Source: Streptococcus dysgalactiae subsp. dysgalactiae
Lineage (GTDB): Bacteria > Bacillota > Bacilli > Lactobacillales > Streptococcaceae
Assembly (NCBI RefSeq): GCF_900459225.1
Contig: NZ_UHFH01000003.1
Location: 1,456,501-1,520,500 of the forward strand
Direction: 5' to 3'
DNA: 64,000 nucleotides
This document shows positions 1 through 8,147 of the stretch, in pieces. The position numbers and the translations under genes are program-made. Under the pieces are notes generated by a model. It was not told the DNA's origin. It saw nothing but the letters and a program-made list of their open reading frames with translations, and did no database searches. Within the stretch, counting starts at the first letter, position 1. Every line of letters starts with the position of its first letter.

Positions 1-26
1 CATATTAGGGAAAGTACTTTTTTCAT
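1..26 (-). CDS. N-terminus of putative ABC substrate-binding lipoprotein (partial)
   Basis: Only the first eight codons are in the window, reading MKKVLSLI and running off the left edge. A good ribosome binding site (AGAGGAGTT) sits directly before the ATG, and the start lies 23 bases after the stop of the upstream permease. A basic then hydrophobic N-terminus fits a lipoprotein signal peptide, and a MetQ-type binding protein is the expected third member of a MetNIQ operon. The function is inferred from position only. Confidence 0.45.
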
Positions 27-49
27 AACTCCTCTTTTCATTTGTTTTT

Positions 50-712
50 CTATTTCTTTGCATAGCGATTGGCTAAAAAATAGCCTAAACTTTGCAAGAT
101 AAACACGTACATAATAAATAAGAAAACAATCAGATACATGACCGGATAATCATATTCCTGATAACCAAAGCGATAGGCATATTCACCTAAGCCTCCCGCG
201 CCAATAACCCCCATCACCGTTGAATAGCCTAGAACACTAATCGCCGTTGCTGTAAAGGACAAAATCAAATCCATCTTAATGGATGGGATCAAAAAATAAC
301 GTATCAACTGTCCCTTACTGGCACCCAAACTCAAAGCTCTATCGATGACTACCTGAGGAACATTCAACAAAGCCTGCTCAACGTAACGCGCATACAAACT
401 CACTGAGACAAGCGTTAGCGGCAAAATAGCTGCTATCGTTCCAAATGATGTTCCAAAAATTAATCGATTAAGGGGAATCAAGATAAAAATAAAGATTAAA
501 AAAGGCACACTACGCAAGGTTCCAAGGAACAAGTTTAAACATTGATAGGCCAAAGGATGCCTGATTAGGTAAGATTTTTTCAACGAAAAGAGTAAAATAC
601 CTGTGGGAAAAGCAATCATAAAACACAAAGCCAAGGTAAGCCCTAGCATTAGATTGGTCTCCCAAAATGAATTCAGAATGGCTTCACCATGTTTTGCTAA
701 AATATCAGTCAT
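50..712 (-). CDS. MetI-type ABC transporter permease
   Basis: Inner-membrane permease of a methionine-uptake-type (MetNIQ) ABC importer. About five hydrophobic segments are visible (roughly residues 22-45, 60-82, 92-112, 148-172, 190-213). The cytoplasmic coupling loop is at residues 120-143, with the DRALSLGASKGQLIRYF pattern of the EAA loop. The GYSTVMGVIGAGGLGEYA segment at 162-179 is characteristic of MetI-like proteins. At 220 residues it is full length for the family. It overlaps the ATPase gene upstream by 8 bases, so the two are translationally coupled; that ATPase gene is broken. The reading frame here is intact, so the permease may still be made but would lack its own ATPase. Methionine as substrate is inferred from family resemblance; a related amino acid or small peptide is possible. 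Confidence 0.75.
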   Translation of the reverse strand: MTDILAKHGEAILNSFWETNLMLGLTLALCFMIAFPTGILLFSLKKSYLIRHPLAYQCLNLFLGTLRSVPFLIFIFILIPLNRLIFGTSFGTIAAILPLTLVSVSLYARYVEQALLNVPQVVIDRALSLGASKGQLIRYFLIPSIKMDLILSFTATAISVLGYSTVMGVIGAGGLGEYAYRFGYQEYDYPVMYLIVFLFIMYVFILQSLGYFLANRYAKK

Positions 713-1438
713 GTAATAAGAACTCCTTTACCTGGCTCACATAATCTGTCTCCAGTTGATGGGATGCTGTTTTGACAGGAACTACTGTTTCTGCAATCGT
801 CTGGTAATCTAGAATCATCACGCGATCACCATATTGTTTTAAAACAGAGAGATGATGGGCAATCATTAAAACGGAAATGCCATACTGGTCACGCAAGCTA
901 GCCAATAAATCAAAAATCTCTCTTTCACTATTGGTATCCAAGGCAGAACTAATTTCATCACATAAAATCAACCTTGGTTTTTGCAAGATAGCCATAGCGA
1001 TTGCTACTTTTTGTTGCTGACCACCACTTAAACTGCGACACTTGACTTCCTTAACCCTCGCTAGTCCAAAAAAGTCTAAAATATCATCAATAGCTTCATG
1101 ATCAACTTTTTGATGATTCAGCTTATAAACTAGGGATAAATGATAGAAAACCGTTTCTCCAGGTAAAAGGTTATGGTGCTGAAAAATATAGGCAATATCT
1201 TTACGCATTTGCCGCAATTGGCTGGCCAATAATTCCTTTAATTCTTGTCCTTGATAATAAATATGACCCTGATCATAGGACATTAAACCATTTATCATTT
1301 TTAAAATGTACTCTTCTCAGTCCCGTTGGAACCAATAAGCCCTACTATCTCGCCTTCTTCAATGTTAAACGAAATGTGCTCTAACTTAAACTGAGCTTTT
1401 GGAAATATTTTACCAACTTCTTTTAATGCTATTATCAT
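705..1438 (-). pseudogene. MetN-type ABC transporter ATPase, frameshifted
   Basis: The ATP-binding subunit of the MetNIQ-type importer, broken near its N-terminus. Starting at the ATG at 1438 (behind a GAGGAG site), 45 codons run through the Walker A loop and stop at 1301-1303. The rest of the protein continues in another frame from MINGLM to the stop at 705. A single missing base in the codon after GKST explains the break. The Walker A loop itself reads GSNGTEKST, with glutamate replacing the invariant glycine before the lysine, a change expected to abolish ATP binding. The downstream part keeps a Q-loop (IFQHHNL), the signature LSGGQQQ, Walker B (LILCDE) and the H-loop histidine (MIAHH). 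Two independent lesions argue for real decay. An internal start at 1298 would give a 197-residue protein without Walker A. Confidence 0.8.
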
Positions 1439-1461
1439 TATTTAATGCTCCTCGAAAACTT

Positions 1462-1491
1462 ATCCTATCAAAAAAAATGTAGCGTTTTCAA
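1462..1491 (-). promoter_or_regulatory. Putative promoter of the MetNIQ-type operon
   Basis: TTGAAA at 1486-1491 and TAGGAT at 1462-1467 are separated by 18 bases, upstream of the ATPase start at 1438. The -10 is imperfect. The interval 1441-1586 otherwise holds no convincing gene. Confidence 0.4.
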
Positions 1492-1586
1492 AAAATTTGT
1501 CTAGAAATCAAAGTCACTCATCCGGATTTCCATATCCTCCTACGCGTTTTAAATCTATTCCTCTTTTGGTCACTTTTTTAGGCAAC

Positions 1587-1630
1587 AAAAAACATGACCT
1601 TGCTCTTCTGAGACCAGTGGTCATGTTTTA
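1587..1630 (-). terminator. Rho-independent terminator after the PH-domain gene
   Basis: The arms AACATGACC (1591-1599) and GGTCATGTT (1619-1627) form a 9-bp stem, followed on the minus strand by a T-rich run. It lies 16 bases past the stop of the gene that ends at 1647. Confidence 0.8.
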
Positions 1631-1646
1631 TCTTAATAATGAGATG

Positions 1647-2030
1647 TTATTCTCCTAAAACAGCTGCTGCTAAAGCCTGTTGAATCGCAATAACACTTTG
1701 ATCGCTCTTAAACTTTAAGGTTTCAGCAGGTTCCATAGCAGAGGAAACCCATATTTTTAATTCAGCATCCAAATCAAAATGCCCTGATGTTTCGACTGTA
1801 AAACGAGAAATAGAGCGATAAGGAATAGACTTGTAAGATACTTTCTTGCCTGTCACTCCTTGTTTATCGACTAGAATTAAGCGTTTTTTAGTAAAAACAA
1901 TTAAATCCCTAACCAATGAAAAAGCTAGTTCTACTTGCTCTCCAGTGACTAAAACATCTACTAGTTGAGCTTGAATTTTTTGATTGTCTTGCTGTGACGC
2001 ATTGCCTAATAATCCTGATAGTAATCCCAT
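1647..2030 (-). CDS. Bacterial PH-domain protein (PF08000-like)
   Basis: A small soluble protein of 127 residues resembling the bacterial Pleckstrin-homology family bPH_1. An in-frame extension to 2105 exists, but the ATG at 2030 follows a strong AAAAGGAGGATATCC site, so MGLLSGLLGN is the likely N-terminus. The body (about residues 25-125) shows the alternating short beta strands of a PH fold: LVDVLVTGEQVELAFSLV, then DLIVFTKKRLILVD, then the segment ending YRSISRFTVET. A C-terminal helix (QSVIAIQQALAAAVL) follows. There is no signal peptide. It is a single-gene unit with its own terminator. The molecular role of this family is not established. Confidence 0.7.
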   Translation of the reverse strand: MGLLSGLLGNASQQDNQKIQAQLVDVLVTGEQVELAFSLVRDLIVFTKKRLILVDKQGVTGKKVSYKSIPYRSISRFTVETSGHFDLDAELKIWVSSAMEPAETLKFKSDQSVIAIQQALAAAVLGE

Positions 2031-2157
2031 AGGATATCCTCCTTTTTTAGTAACTATATCACAATTGTTAATGATAGTCACACCAAACGAAAAGAGACTA
2101 GACAACGGAATATAGTCAGAAAACAGCTAGACCTCGTGATACCAGTCTCCGTCGGAA

Positions 2158-3702
2158 TTACATTTTTTCTTCCAATTTGACGTCTGGGTATTTATCTGTA
2201 AACCAGCGAAGGGCAAATTCGTTTTCGAATAGGAAGACAGGCTGATCAAAACGATCCTTAGCTAAAATGTTTCGGCTTGACGACATGCGTTGATCCAAAT
2301 CATCTTCTGAAATCCAGCGAACAGTCTTTTTACCCATCGGTGTCATAACAACTTCAGCGTTGTATTCACCTTCCATCCTGTGTTTAAAGACTTCAAACTG
2401 CAACTGCCCTACAGCACCTAACATGTATTCACCTGTTTGATAGTTTTTATAAAGTTGAACAGCTCCTTCTTGCACCAACTGTTCCATTCCCTTATGGAAT
2501 GATTTTTGCTTCATGACATTTTTAGGAGAAACTTTCATAAAAATTTCTGGGGTAAAGGTTGGCAGTGGTTCAAATTCAAACTTACGTTTACCAACAGTCA
2601 AGGTATCCCCAACTTGGTAGGTTCCTGTGTCATAAACCCCAATAATATCACCTGCCACCGCATTTTGGACATTCTCACGGGACTCTGCCATAAACTGAGT
2701 GACGTTAGACAACTTTGCCCCTTTACCAGTACGGGTTAAGTTAACAGCCATTCCCTTTTGAAATTCACCTGACACAATACGTACAAAAGCGATACGGTCA
2801 CGATGTTTAGGGTCCATATTGGCTTGAATTTTAAAGACAAAACCTGAAAACTCTTTATCCAGAGGGTCAATCATGACATCTTCAGTCGTTTTGTGACCGT
2901 GAGGTTCTGGAGCAAATTCCAAGAAAGTATCTAGGAAGGTCTGCACACCAAAGTTTGTCAGCGCTGAGCCAAAGAAAACAGGGGTAAGTTTCCCATCTAA
3001 AACAGCTTGTTCAGAAAAATCATTACCAGCTTCCTGTAACAATTCAATATCTTCTAAAACTTGTTCATAGAAAGGGTTTTTCGCAAAAAGAGTTGCCCCT
3101 TCTTCAAAATCAGCAAATCGTTGATCTCCTTTGTAGAGTTCTAAACGCTTGTTGTGCAAATCATACAAGCCCTCAAAGGCACGTCCCATACCAATAGGCC
3201 AATTCATTGGATAGGAAGCAATCCCTAAGACCTCTTCTAATTCTTCCAAGAGTTCTAAAGGCTCACGGCCGTCACGGTCTAACTTGTTAATAAAGGTGAA
3301 GACAGGAATATTACGGTGTTTGACAACCTCAAATAATTTTTTCGTTTGTGCCTCAATACCTTTAGCAGAGTCAACAACCATGACAGCTGCATCTACCGCC
3401 ATCAAGGTACGGTAAGTATCTTCAGAAAAGTCTTCGTGTCCTGGGGTGTCAAGGATGTTAACCCGTTTGCCAGCATAATCAAATTGCATTACTGATGAGG
3501 TAACGGAAATTCCACGTTGTTTTTCAATATCCATCCAGTCTGACTTAGCAAACTGACCTGATTTTTTTCCTTTTACAGTCCCCGCCTCGCGGATCTCACC
3601 CCCAAAATAGAGCAGTTGTTCAGTGATTGTTGTCTTCCCTGCATCCGGGTGACTGATAATAGCGAAGGTACGGCGCTTTTTAATTTCTTCTGTAAGTGAC
3701 AT
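2158..3702 (-). CDS. prfC: Peptide chain release factor 3
   Basis: Translational GTPase that recycles RF1/RF2 from the ribosome after peptide release. The protein has 514 residues, the usual length. G-domain motifs are clear: G1 SHPDAGKTT (17-25), the switch region with [10 protein letters not shown]3 DTPGHEDF (about 85-92) and G4 NKLDRDG (about 140). The central beta-barrel and C-terminal domains follow, including the [15 protein letters not shown] block typical of RF3. The ATG is preceded by AAGGAAAAAAGA. It is a single-gene unit; a possible -10 (TATAAT at 3840-3845) would give a leader of roughly 130 nt. The frame is intact with no unusual features. Confidence 0.95.
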   Translation of the reverse strand: MSLTEEIKKRRTFAIISHPDAGKTTITEQLLYFGGEIREAGTVKGKKSGQFAKSDWMDIEKQRGISVTSSVMQFDYAGKRVNILDTPGHEDFSEDTYRTLMAVDAAVMVVDSAKGIEAQTKKLFEVVKHRNIPVFTFINKLDRDGREPLELLEELEEVLGIASYPMNWPIGMGRAFEGLYDLHNKRLELYKGDQRFADFEEGATLFAKNPFYEQVLEDIELLQEAGNDFSEQAVLDGKLTPVFFGSALTNFGVQTFLDTFLEFAPEPHGHKTTEDVMIDPLDKEFSGFVFKIQANMDPKHRDRIAFVRIVSGEFQKGMAVNLTRTGKGAKLSNVTQFMAESRENVQNAVAGDIIGVYDTGTYQVGDTLTVGKRKFEFEPLPTFTPEIFMKVSPKNVMKQKSFHKGMEQLVQEGAVQLYKNYQTGEYMLGAVGQLQFEVFKHRMEGEYNAEVVMTPMGKKTVRWISEDDLDQRMSSSRNILAKDRFDQPVFLFENEFALRWFTDKYPDVKLEEKM

Positions 3703-3877
3703 TCTTTTTTCCTTGTGTGTTAAAATGGCAGAGCTTTTCTCTGAGTTATTTTCGTTGGGTATTACTCGTTTATCAAAAGATTTGGGCTACATTGGTCTTC
3801 TCCATATACGATTAGCCTCTAAAGTTTTTCATAACTGGTATTATAACTTATCTTGAACTATCAATGAGTATCTTTTC

Positions 3878-3912
3878 TAAAAAAATCGAGCCTGGAAATA
3901 ATCCCAGACCCT
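3878..3912 (-). terminator. Terminator after the YwaF-type gene
   Basis: A stem of about 8 bp with G-U pairs, between GTCTGGGA (3902-3909) and TTCCAGGC (3890-3897), is followed on the minus strand by TCGATTTTTTT. It sits about 40 bases after the stop at 3950. Confidence 0.65.
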
Positions 3913-3949
3913 TCTTATTATAGCTGATTTTAAGTGCTTTTTCAACGGC

Positions 3950-4645
3950 TTACTTTTCCTTAGAATAAACAAGTTCTAGTTGCTGTGATTCTCCAAGTTT
4001 CACATAGGACCATTCTATCAATTTAACCATCCCAGTCAATCCCCCAGTCACAATCACAAAGTTTAGCAATAAATGATGAGTATGGATAACAGGAATATCT
4101 GTTACAAAGCCATAATTGCCCTTAGTCAGCAGACTGACAGTAAGGAGAAGGAAATTAACAGTTGCAAAATAGCGTAATACTAGAACGGGCTTTAATTGAC
4201 TTGGATTGTAAAAACGCAAGAGATAAATCAACCCATTAACCAAGAGAGCATAATGACCTAAGTAGAATGCCACATTCGCCACGTGCCATAGCTTGAAAGG
4301 ATAGAGGTCTGGTGATAAAAGTGCCAAGAAAGTCCCGCCTATCCCCAAAATCATAAACAATTGTTTAAAACTGTTACGATCCGGTAGGAAAAAGACTGCC
4401 AGCATGGCAATACGGCAATGATACAAAGGCAAGGCTTCATTTAAAGGAAAACCTCTTAGGGCATACCAAGTGTATAAACCAATCAACTGTGATAACTGTA
4501 ATCCCAAGAAAAAATAGCGATAAGGTTTTGATTGATAAGCTTGAAGCGTCAAAAAGACAAGCAATGGTGCTATCAAAAGTGATGACACATAAAAAATAAG
4601 TGAGGTGTGAGGTAACCCAATCGGGTCAATTGCAAAAAAATCCAT
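3950..4645 (-). CDS. YwaF / TIGR02206-type integral membrane protein
   Basis: A polytopic membrane protein of about 231 residues with seven or so hydrophobic segments and short loops, matching the uncharacterised TIGR02206 family (B. subtilis YwaF). Recognisable features include the YHCRIAMLAVFFLP segment (about 75-90) and a conserved histidine-rich IHTHHLLLNF motif late in the protein (about 187-197). Two ATGs compete (4651 and 4645); AAAGAG is correctly spaced only for the second. It has its own downstream terminator and no evident operon partner. The function is unknown. Confidence 0.7.
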   Translation of the reverse strand: MDFFAIDPIGLPHTSLIFYVSSLLIAPLLVFLTLQAYQSKPYRYFFLGLQLSQLIGLYTWYALRGFPLNEALPLYHCRIAMLAVFFLPDRNSFKQLFMILGIGGTFLALLSPDLYPFKLWHVANVAFYLGHYALLVNGLIYLLRFYNPSQLKPVLVLRYFATVNFLLLTVSLLTKGNYGFVTDIPVIHTHHLLLNFVIVTGGLTGMVKLIEWSYVKLGESQQLELVYSKEK

Positions 4646-4748
4646 AACCATCTCTTTCTACGTTTTTTCATTATACCTTAATCTTTATGAGAGAACAAGC
4701 CCTTCTCTGTGCTTTTTCTAAAAAGCAAGGCTAAGGTAAGTCTTCACT

Positions 4749-6116
4749 TTAATTTTCAACTAAACGATTGACCAATTTAGCCAGCCCCATTGAGTTACTC
4801 CCTTTTAAAAGGATTTGGTCAGAGGGGGCAAGTAATTGTTGCACTTGTCTTACCATGTCTTCAAACTGATCTGCTTGCTGATTTTTTCGGAAGAACTGAA
4901 CATGTCCTTCAGGATAAAACTCATGTGCTAATTGGGCTAACTCTTGAATATCATCACCATAAAAAACAAGTTGGTCAATGCGATCAGGTGACAATTGTTT
5001 GATTAACTGCGAGTGTAGGGCAACAGAATCTGGTCCTAATTCTTTCATGTCAGCTAGCACTGCAATCTTTTTTCCACCGGGGTTCTTTGCAATGTTAGCA
5101 AAGGTTTCTAAAATCAGACGCATGGCTGTCGGATTGGCATTGTAAACATCTGATAAGATGTCAGCACCATTAGCAGCTTTTTTCCATTCTGTACGATTAG
5201 CAGTGAGTTGAACAGACTCTAACGCCTCGATAATATCCTCATCTGCTACTGCCAACAATTTGCCAACATAGGCTGCTACCATAGCATTGGTCGCGTTGTA
5301 TTTTCCTGGTAGAGGTAGGGACACAGGTGTTGCTAACACATTTGTTGTAAACGTTAAGCTATCTTTTTCTTCTCGAATATCAGTAACATTCAATTCTTGG
5401 TGGTCTCCAAATCGAATGACCATCTGGTTTTCTGGAAGATAAGGATCGATAATCGAATCACCTGGGGCAATTAAAATGCCATTTGAATCCATTCCATCAA
5501 CAATTTGCATTTTCCCTTGAGCAATCTTGTCACGTGACCCAAAATATTCTAAATGGGCTTCGCCTACCAGAGTTAAAACAGCAATACGGGGTCTTGCAAT
5601 TTCAGAAAGAAGATGAATATCTCCCATGTGGTCTTGTCCCATCTCAAGAACAATTTTTTCAGTATCTTCAGGCATGTGGAGAACGGTGTAGGGTAATCCG
5701 ATCTCATTATTGTAATTTCCCTGCGTTTTATAAGTTTTATAAGTTGTTGATAGGACTGCGCTGATCATATCTTTGGTAGAGGTTTTCCCATTTGAACCTG
5801 TCACGGCTATCACATCCACGCGCATCTTATCAATGTAATACTGGGCTAACGTTTGAAAAGCTTTTAGACAATCGTTAACAAGAAGATGGGGTTTACCTGG
5901 CAAGTCTTTTTCTGAGAAAGTAGCAACTGCTCCATTTTCGAAAGCTAAATCAATAAAATCATGGCCATCTCTCTCGCCTTTAAGGGGTAAAAAAAGATCT
6001 CCTTCTGTAATCTTACGGCTATCAAACTCAATCTGATTCAGAGGGACGTCGTCCAGATCAGATACATTATTTTGGGCATCAACAATTTTAGCCACTTCAT
6101 GTAAGGTTAGTTTCAT
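4749..6116 (-). CDS. murF: UDP-MurNAc-tripeptide--D-Ala-D-Ala ligase
   Basis: Cytoplasmic Mur ligase that adds D-alanyl-D-alanine to the UDP-MurNAc tripeptide, using ATP, to complete the peptidoglycan stem peptide. Of its 455 residues, the N-terminal substrate domain is about 1-85. The ATP loop is VTGSNGKTSTKD at 105-116, the central block NYNNEIGLPYTVL follows at about 134, and the C-terminal ligase domain carries LSDVYNANP (about 322-330). It lies directly downstream of ddl, which makes its D-Ala-D-Ala substrate, but a terminator and a separate promoter lie between them. The frame is complete. Confidence 0.95.
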   Translation of the reverse strand: MKLTLHEVAKIVDAQNNVSDLDDVPLNQIEFDSRKITEGDLFLPLKGERDGHDFIDLAFENGAVATFSEKDLPGKPHLLVNDCLKAFQTLAQYYIDKMRVDVIAVTGSNGKTSTKDMISAVLSTTYKTYKTQGNYNNEIGLPYTVLHMPEDTEKIVLEMGQDHMGDIHLLSEIARPRIAVLTLVGEAHLEYFGSRDKIAQGKMQIVDGMDSNGILIAPGDSIIDPYLPENQMVIRFGDHQELNVTDIREEKDSLTFTTNVLATPVSLPLPGKYNATNAMVAAYVGKLLAVADEDIIEALESVQLTANRTEWKKAANGADILSDVYNANPTAMRLILETFANIAKNPGGKKIAVLADMKELGPDSVALHSQLIKQLSPDRIDQLVFYGDDIQELAQLAHEFYPEGHVQFFRKNQQADQFEDMVRQVQQLLAPSDQILLKGSNSMGLAKLVNRLVEN

Positions 6117-6160
6117 CTTGTTTTCCTTCTAAGAACACTTGTTTTTACAATTTCCTTTCT

Positions 6161-6169
6161 ATTATAGCA
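6161..6169 (-). promoter_or_regulatory. Extended -10 promoter of murF
   Basis: TGCTATAAT on the minus strand is a perfect extended -10, about 45 bases before the murF ATG. No good -35 is visible 17 bases upstream. Confidence 0.6.
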
Positions 6170-6240
6170 TAAAATATTAGAAAATTTTCTAAAATGTCCA
6201 AGTCCTTTTGCCGCCCTGCTATTCTTTCTAAAAACCTCAA

Positions 6241-6290
6241 AAAGGATGGGGTTCGGAAAACATCTTGGCGATGTTCCACGTCCCATCCTA
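6241..6290 (-). terminator. Terminator after ddl
   Basis: The outer arms AGGATGGG and CCCATCCT enclose an inner imperfect stem (GGAACATC with GATGTTTTCC), and TTTTT follows on the minus strand. It lies about 30 bases past the ddl stop and before the murF promoter. Confidence 0.85.
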
Positions 6291-6321
6291 ATAATCAAGT
6301 CAGTCCAGTGATGTAGAAGCC

Positions 6322-7368
6322 TTAAATAAGGTGACTTTCGCGCTGATCAAACATTTCTTGCGCTAATGTGACCAATTCCTCTATCAAATCAGAATAAGCC
6401 AATCCCATATTTTCCCATAAAAGGGGATACATAGACCATTGAGTAAAGCCTGGCATAGTGTTTAGTTCGTTAAGGTAAATCTGTCCATCTTGACTTAAGA
6501 AAAAGTCACAACGAGACAAGCCACAGCCTCCCAAAGCTTTAAAGGCAGACTCCGCATAAGTGCGCATCTTAGTCATCGTATCCTGATTAATTTCGGCAGG
6601 AATAGCCATGGTAATTTTGTTATCGATGTATTTAGCCTTATAGTCGTAAAAATCAACATCCTTAACGACTTCGCCAGGTAAGGTCGACTTGACTTCTGTA
6701 TTGCCAAGAAGGCCAACTTCGATTTCTCTTGCAACCACACCTTGTTCAATTAAGACGCGGCTATCATAGGTCAGTGCTAATTGAATAGCCTCTTTTAATT
6801 CCTCTTTTGTTTGGGCTTTAGAAATACCTACTGAAGAGCCCATATTAGCTGGCTTCACAAAAATAGGAAAGGCTAAGGTAGCTAGCGTCTCTGTCAAACA
6901 AGCTTCTAAGTCCTGCCCATCAATATAAACAGTATAAGCCACCTGAGGAATACCTGCCGACTCTAAGACACGTTTTGTGGTGATCTTATCCATAGCCACA
7001 CTGGATGAGAGGATGTTAGTCCCTACATAAGGCATTCGTAACACTTCCAAAAAACCTTGAATAGAGCCGTCTTCTCCCATAGGTCCATGTAAAAGTGGAA
7101 AAACAACGGCATCTTCTTCATAGATATCGCTTGGCTTGATCTGCTGCTCATACTGAATCGTACTATTGGTCATCAAGCGTTCTGTGGCTGCTGGCTTTTC
7201 TGAAAATTCTTGGGTTTTGATGAATTGGCCTGTCTGACTGATAAAATAAGTTTTCACCAAAAACTTATCATAGTTAACTGCTCGCATCACACTCTCTGCT
7301 GAAAGCACTGAGACTTCACGTTCTGCTGATCGGCCTCCGTATAATAGAACTAACGTTTGTTTAGACAT
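6322..7368 (-). CDS. ddl: D-alanine--D-alanine ligase
   Basis: ATP-grasp enzyme that joins two D-alanines to give the dipeptide used by MurF; the family is the target of D-cycloserine. The protein has 348 residues. The N-terminal [10 protein letters not shown] motif (11-20) is diagnostic. The ATP-grasp region includes [16 protein letters not shown] (about 168-183), and metal-binding residues lie in [11 protein letters not shown] (about 299-309). A consensus promoter precedes it. The frame is complete. Confidence 0.96.
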   Translation of the reverse strand: MSKQTLVLLYGGRSAEREVSVLSAESVMRAVNYDKFLVKTYFISQTGQFIKTQEFSEKPAATERLMTNSTIQYEQQIKPSDIYEEDAVVFPLLHGPMGEDGSIQGFLEVLRMPYVGTNILSSSVAMDKITTKRVLESAGIPQVAYTVYIDGQDLEACLTETLATLAFPIFVKPANMGSSVGISKAQTKEELKEAIQLALTYDSRVLIEQGVVAREIEVGLLGNTEVKSTLPGEVVKDVDFYDYKAKYIDNKITMAIPAEINQDTMTKMRTYAESAFKALGGCGLSRCDFFLSQDGQIYLNELNTMPGFTQWSMYPLLWENMGLAYSDLIEELVTLAQEMFDQRESHLI

Positions 7369-7403
7369 AGCTAACCTTTCCTAACTGAATTAAATGTCTC
7401 CTT

Positions 7404-7432
7404 ATTATAGCAAAAAGAAGGAGGCTTTTCAA
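7404..7432 (-). promoter_or_regulatory. Promoter of ddl
   Basis: TTGAAA (7427-7432), a 17-base spacer and TATAAT (7404-7409) with an upstream TG form an almost ideal sigma-A promoter about 36 bases before the ddl start. Confidence 0.8.
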
Positions 7433-7447
7433 AATCTTCTGATAATA

Positions 7448-7477
7448 GTTATCTCTGCTGAAGTTACTTGAGATAAC
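7448..7477. repeat. 8-bp inverted repeat upstream of the ddl promoter
   Basis: GTTATCTC (7448-7455) and GAGATAAC (7470-7477) form a perfect inverted repeat with a 14-base loop, about 16 bases upstream of the ddl -35. There is no T run, so it is not a clear terminator. It could be an operator or chance. Confidence 0.4.
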
Positions 7478-7486
7478 CTTTAAAAC

Positions 7487-7515
7487 CTCTTGACCTCTTG
7501 AGGGTTTCACAAATC
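7487..7515 (-). terminator. Possible terminator after recR
   Basis: On the minus strand AAACCCTC can pair with GAGGTTT (one bulged C) across a loop of about 9 bases, followed by TTTTA. It is a modest stem, but correctly placed 25-50 bases after the recR stop. Confidence 0.4.
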
Positions 7516-7539
7516 AAAAATCCCTTTTTCTGCCACCAC

Positions 7540-8136
7540 TTAAAGTTCTGTGCGGTTTTCAATAGCTCTTAACAAGGTGACTTCATCTGCGTATTCAATA
7601 TCTGACCCCACTGCGAGCCCTCTTGCTAAGCGGGTAACTTTGATTCCTGCTGGTTTCAAGACCCGTGAAATATACATAGATGTTGCTTCGCCATCAGCGG
7701 TGGCATTGGTCGCTACGATAACTTCAGTCACTTTACCGTCCATTAAACGGGTAATTAAACTTTTTAGATTGATATCATCCGGACCAACACCATTCATCGG
7801 TGAAATTAAACCATGCAGCACATGGTAATAACCATGATACTCTTGAATTTTTTCCATAGCAGAAACATCTTTAGCATCTTCCACTACAAGAATCGTTGTC
7901 TGGTCACGACTTGTATCTGTGCAGATAGAACAGGGATCATCATCTGTCAGGTTCCCACAAATAGAACAATAGGTTAATTCTCTTTTAGCTGCCAATAAAT
8001 TTTTGGCAAAGTCATTGACATCCTCGTCAGACATTCCAATTGTGTAAAAGGCAAGCCTGGTTGCCGTTTTAACCCCAATTCCTGGGAGCTTGGAATAACT
8101 TTCGATTAATTTTGCAATAGGGGTTGGGTAAAGCAC
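7540..8136 (-). CDS. recR: Recombination mediator protein RecR
   Basis: Partner of RecO/RecF that loads RecA at single-strand gaps. The protein has 198 residues, standard length. The N-terminal helix-hairpin-helix is at about 10-30 ([10 protein letters not shown]), the four-cysteine zinc motif is C57-C60-C69-C72, and a Toprim domain (about 78-175) contains VVEDAKDV. It lies 11 bases downstream of pbp2b, so the two are probably cotranscribed, as in other streptococci. Confidence 0.96.
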   Translation of the reverse strand: MLYPTPIAKLIESYSKLPGIGVKTATRLAFYTIGMSDEDVNDFAKNLLAAKRELTYCSICGNLTDDDPCSICTDTSRDQTTILVVEDAKDVSAMEKIQEYHGYYHVLHGLISPMNGVGPDDINLKSLITRLMDGKVTEVIVATNATADGEATSMYISRVLKPAGIKVTRLARGLAVGSDIEYADEVTLLRAIENRTEL

Positions 8137-8147
8137 TCAATTCTCCT

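Noticed and set aside
1500..1560. Short frame MEIRMSDFDF with a GGAGG just upstream
   Set aside because: The ribosome site is only 2 bases from the ATG and the frame is 10 codons; nothing else supports a leader peptide.
2106..2157. AGAC/GTCT hairpin downstream of prfC as a terminator
   Set aside because: Only about 4 bp pair and no T run follows.
4705..4730. Palindrome TGCTTTTTCTAAAAAGCA after murF, as a terminator
   Set aside because: The loop would be too tight and no distinct T run follows; it is likely simple AT-rich symmetry.
6113..6298. 61-codon minus-strand frame between murF and ddl
   Set aside because: It runs through the ddl terminator and the murF promoter and resembles no family.
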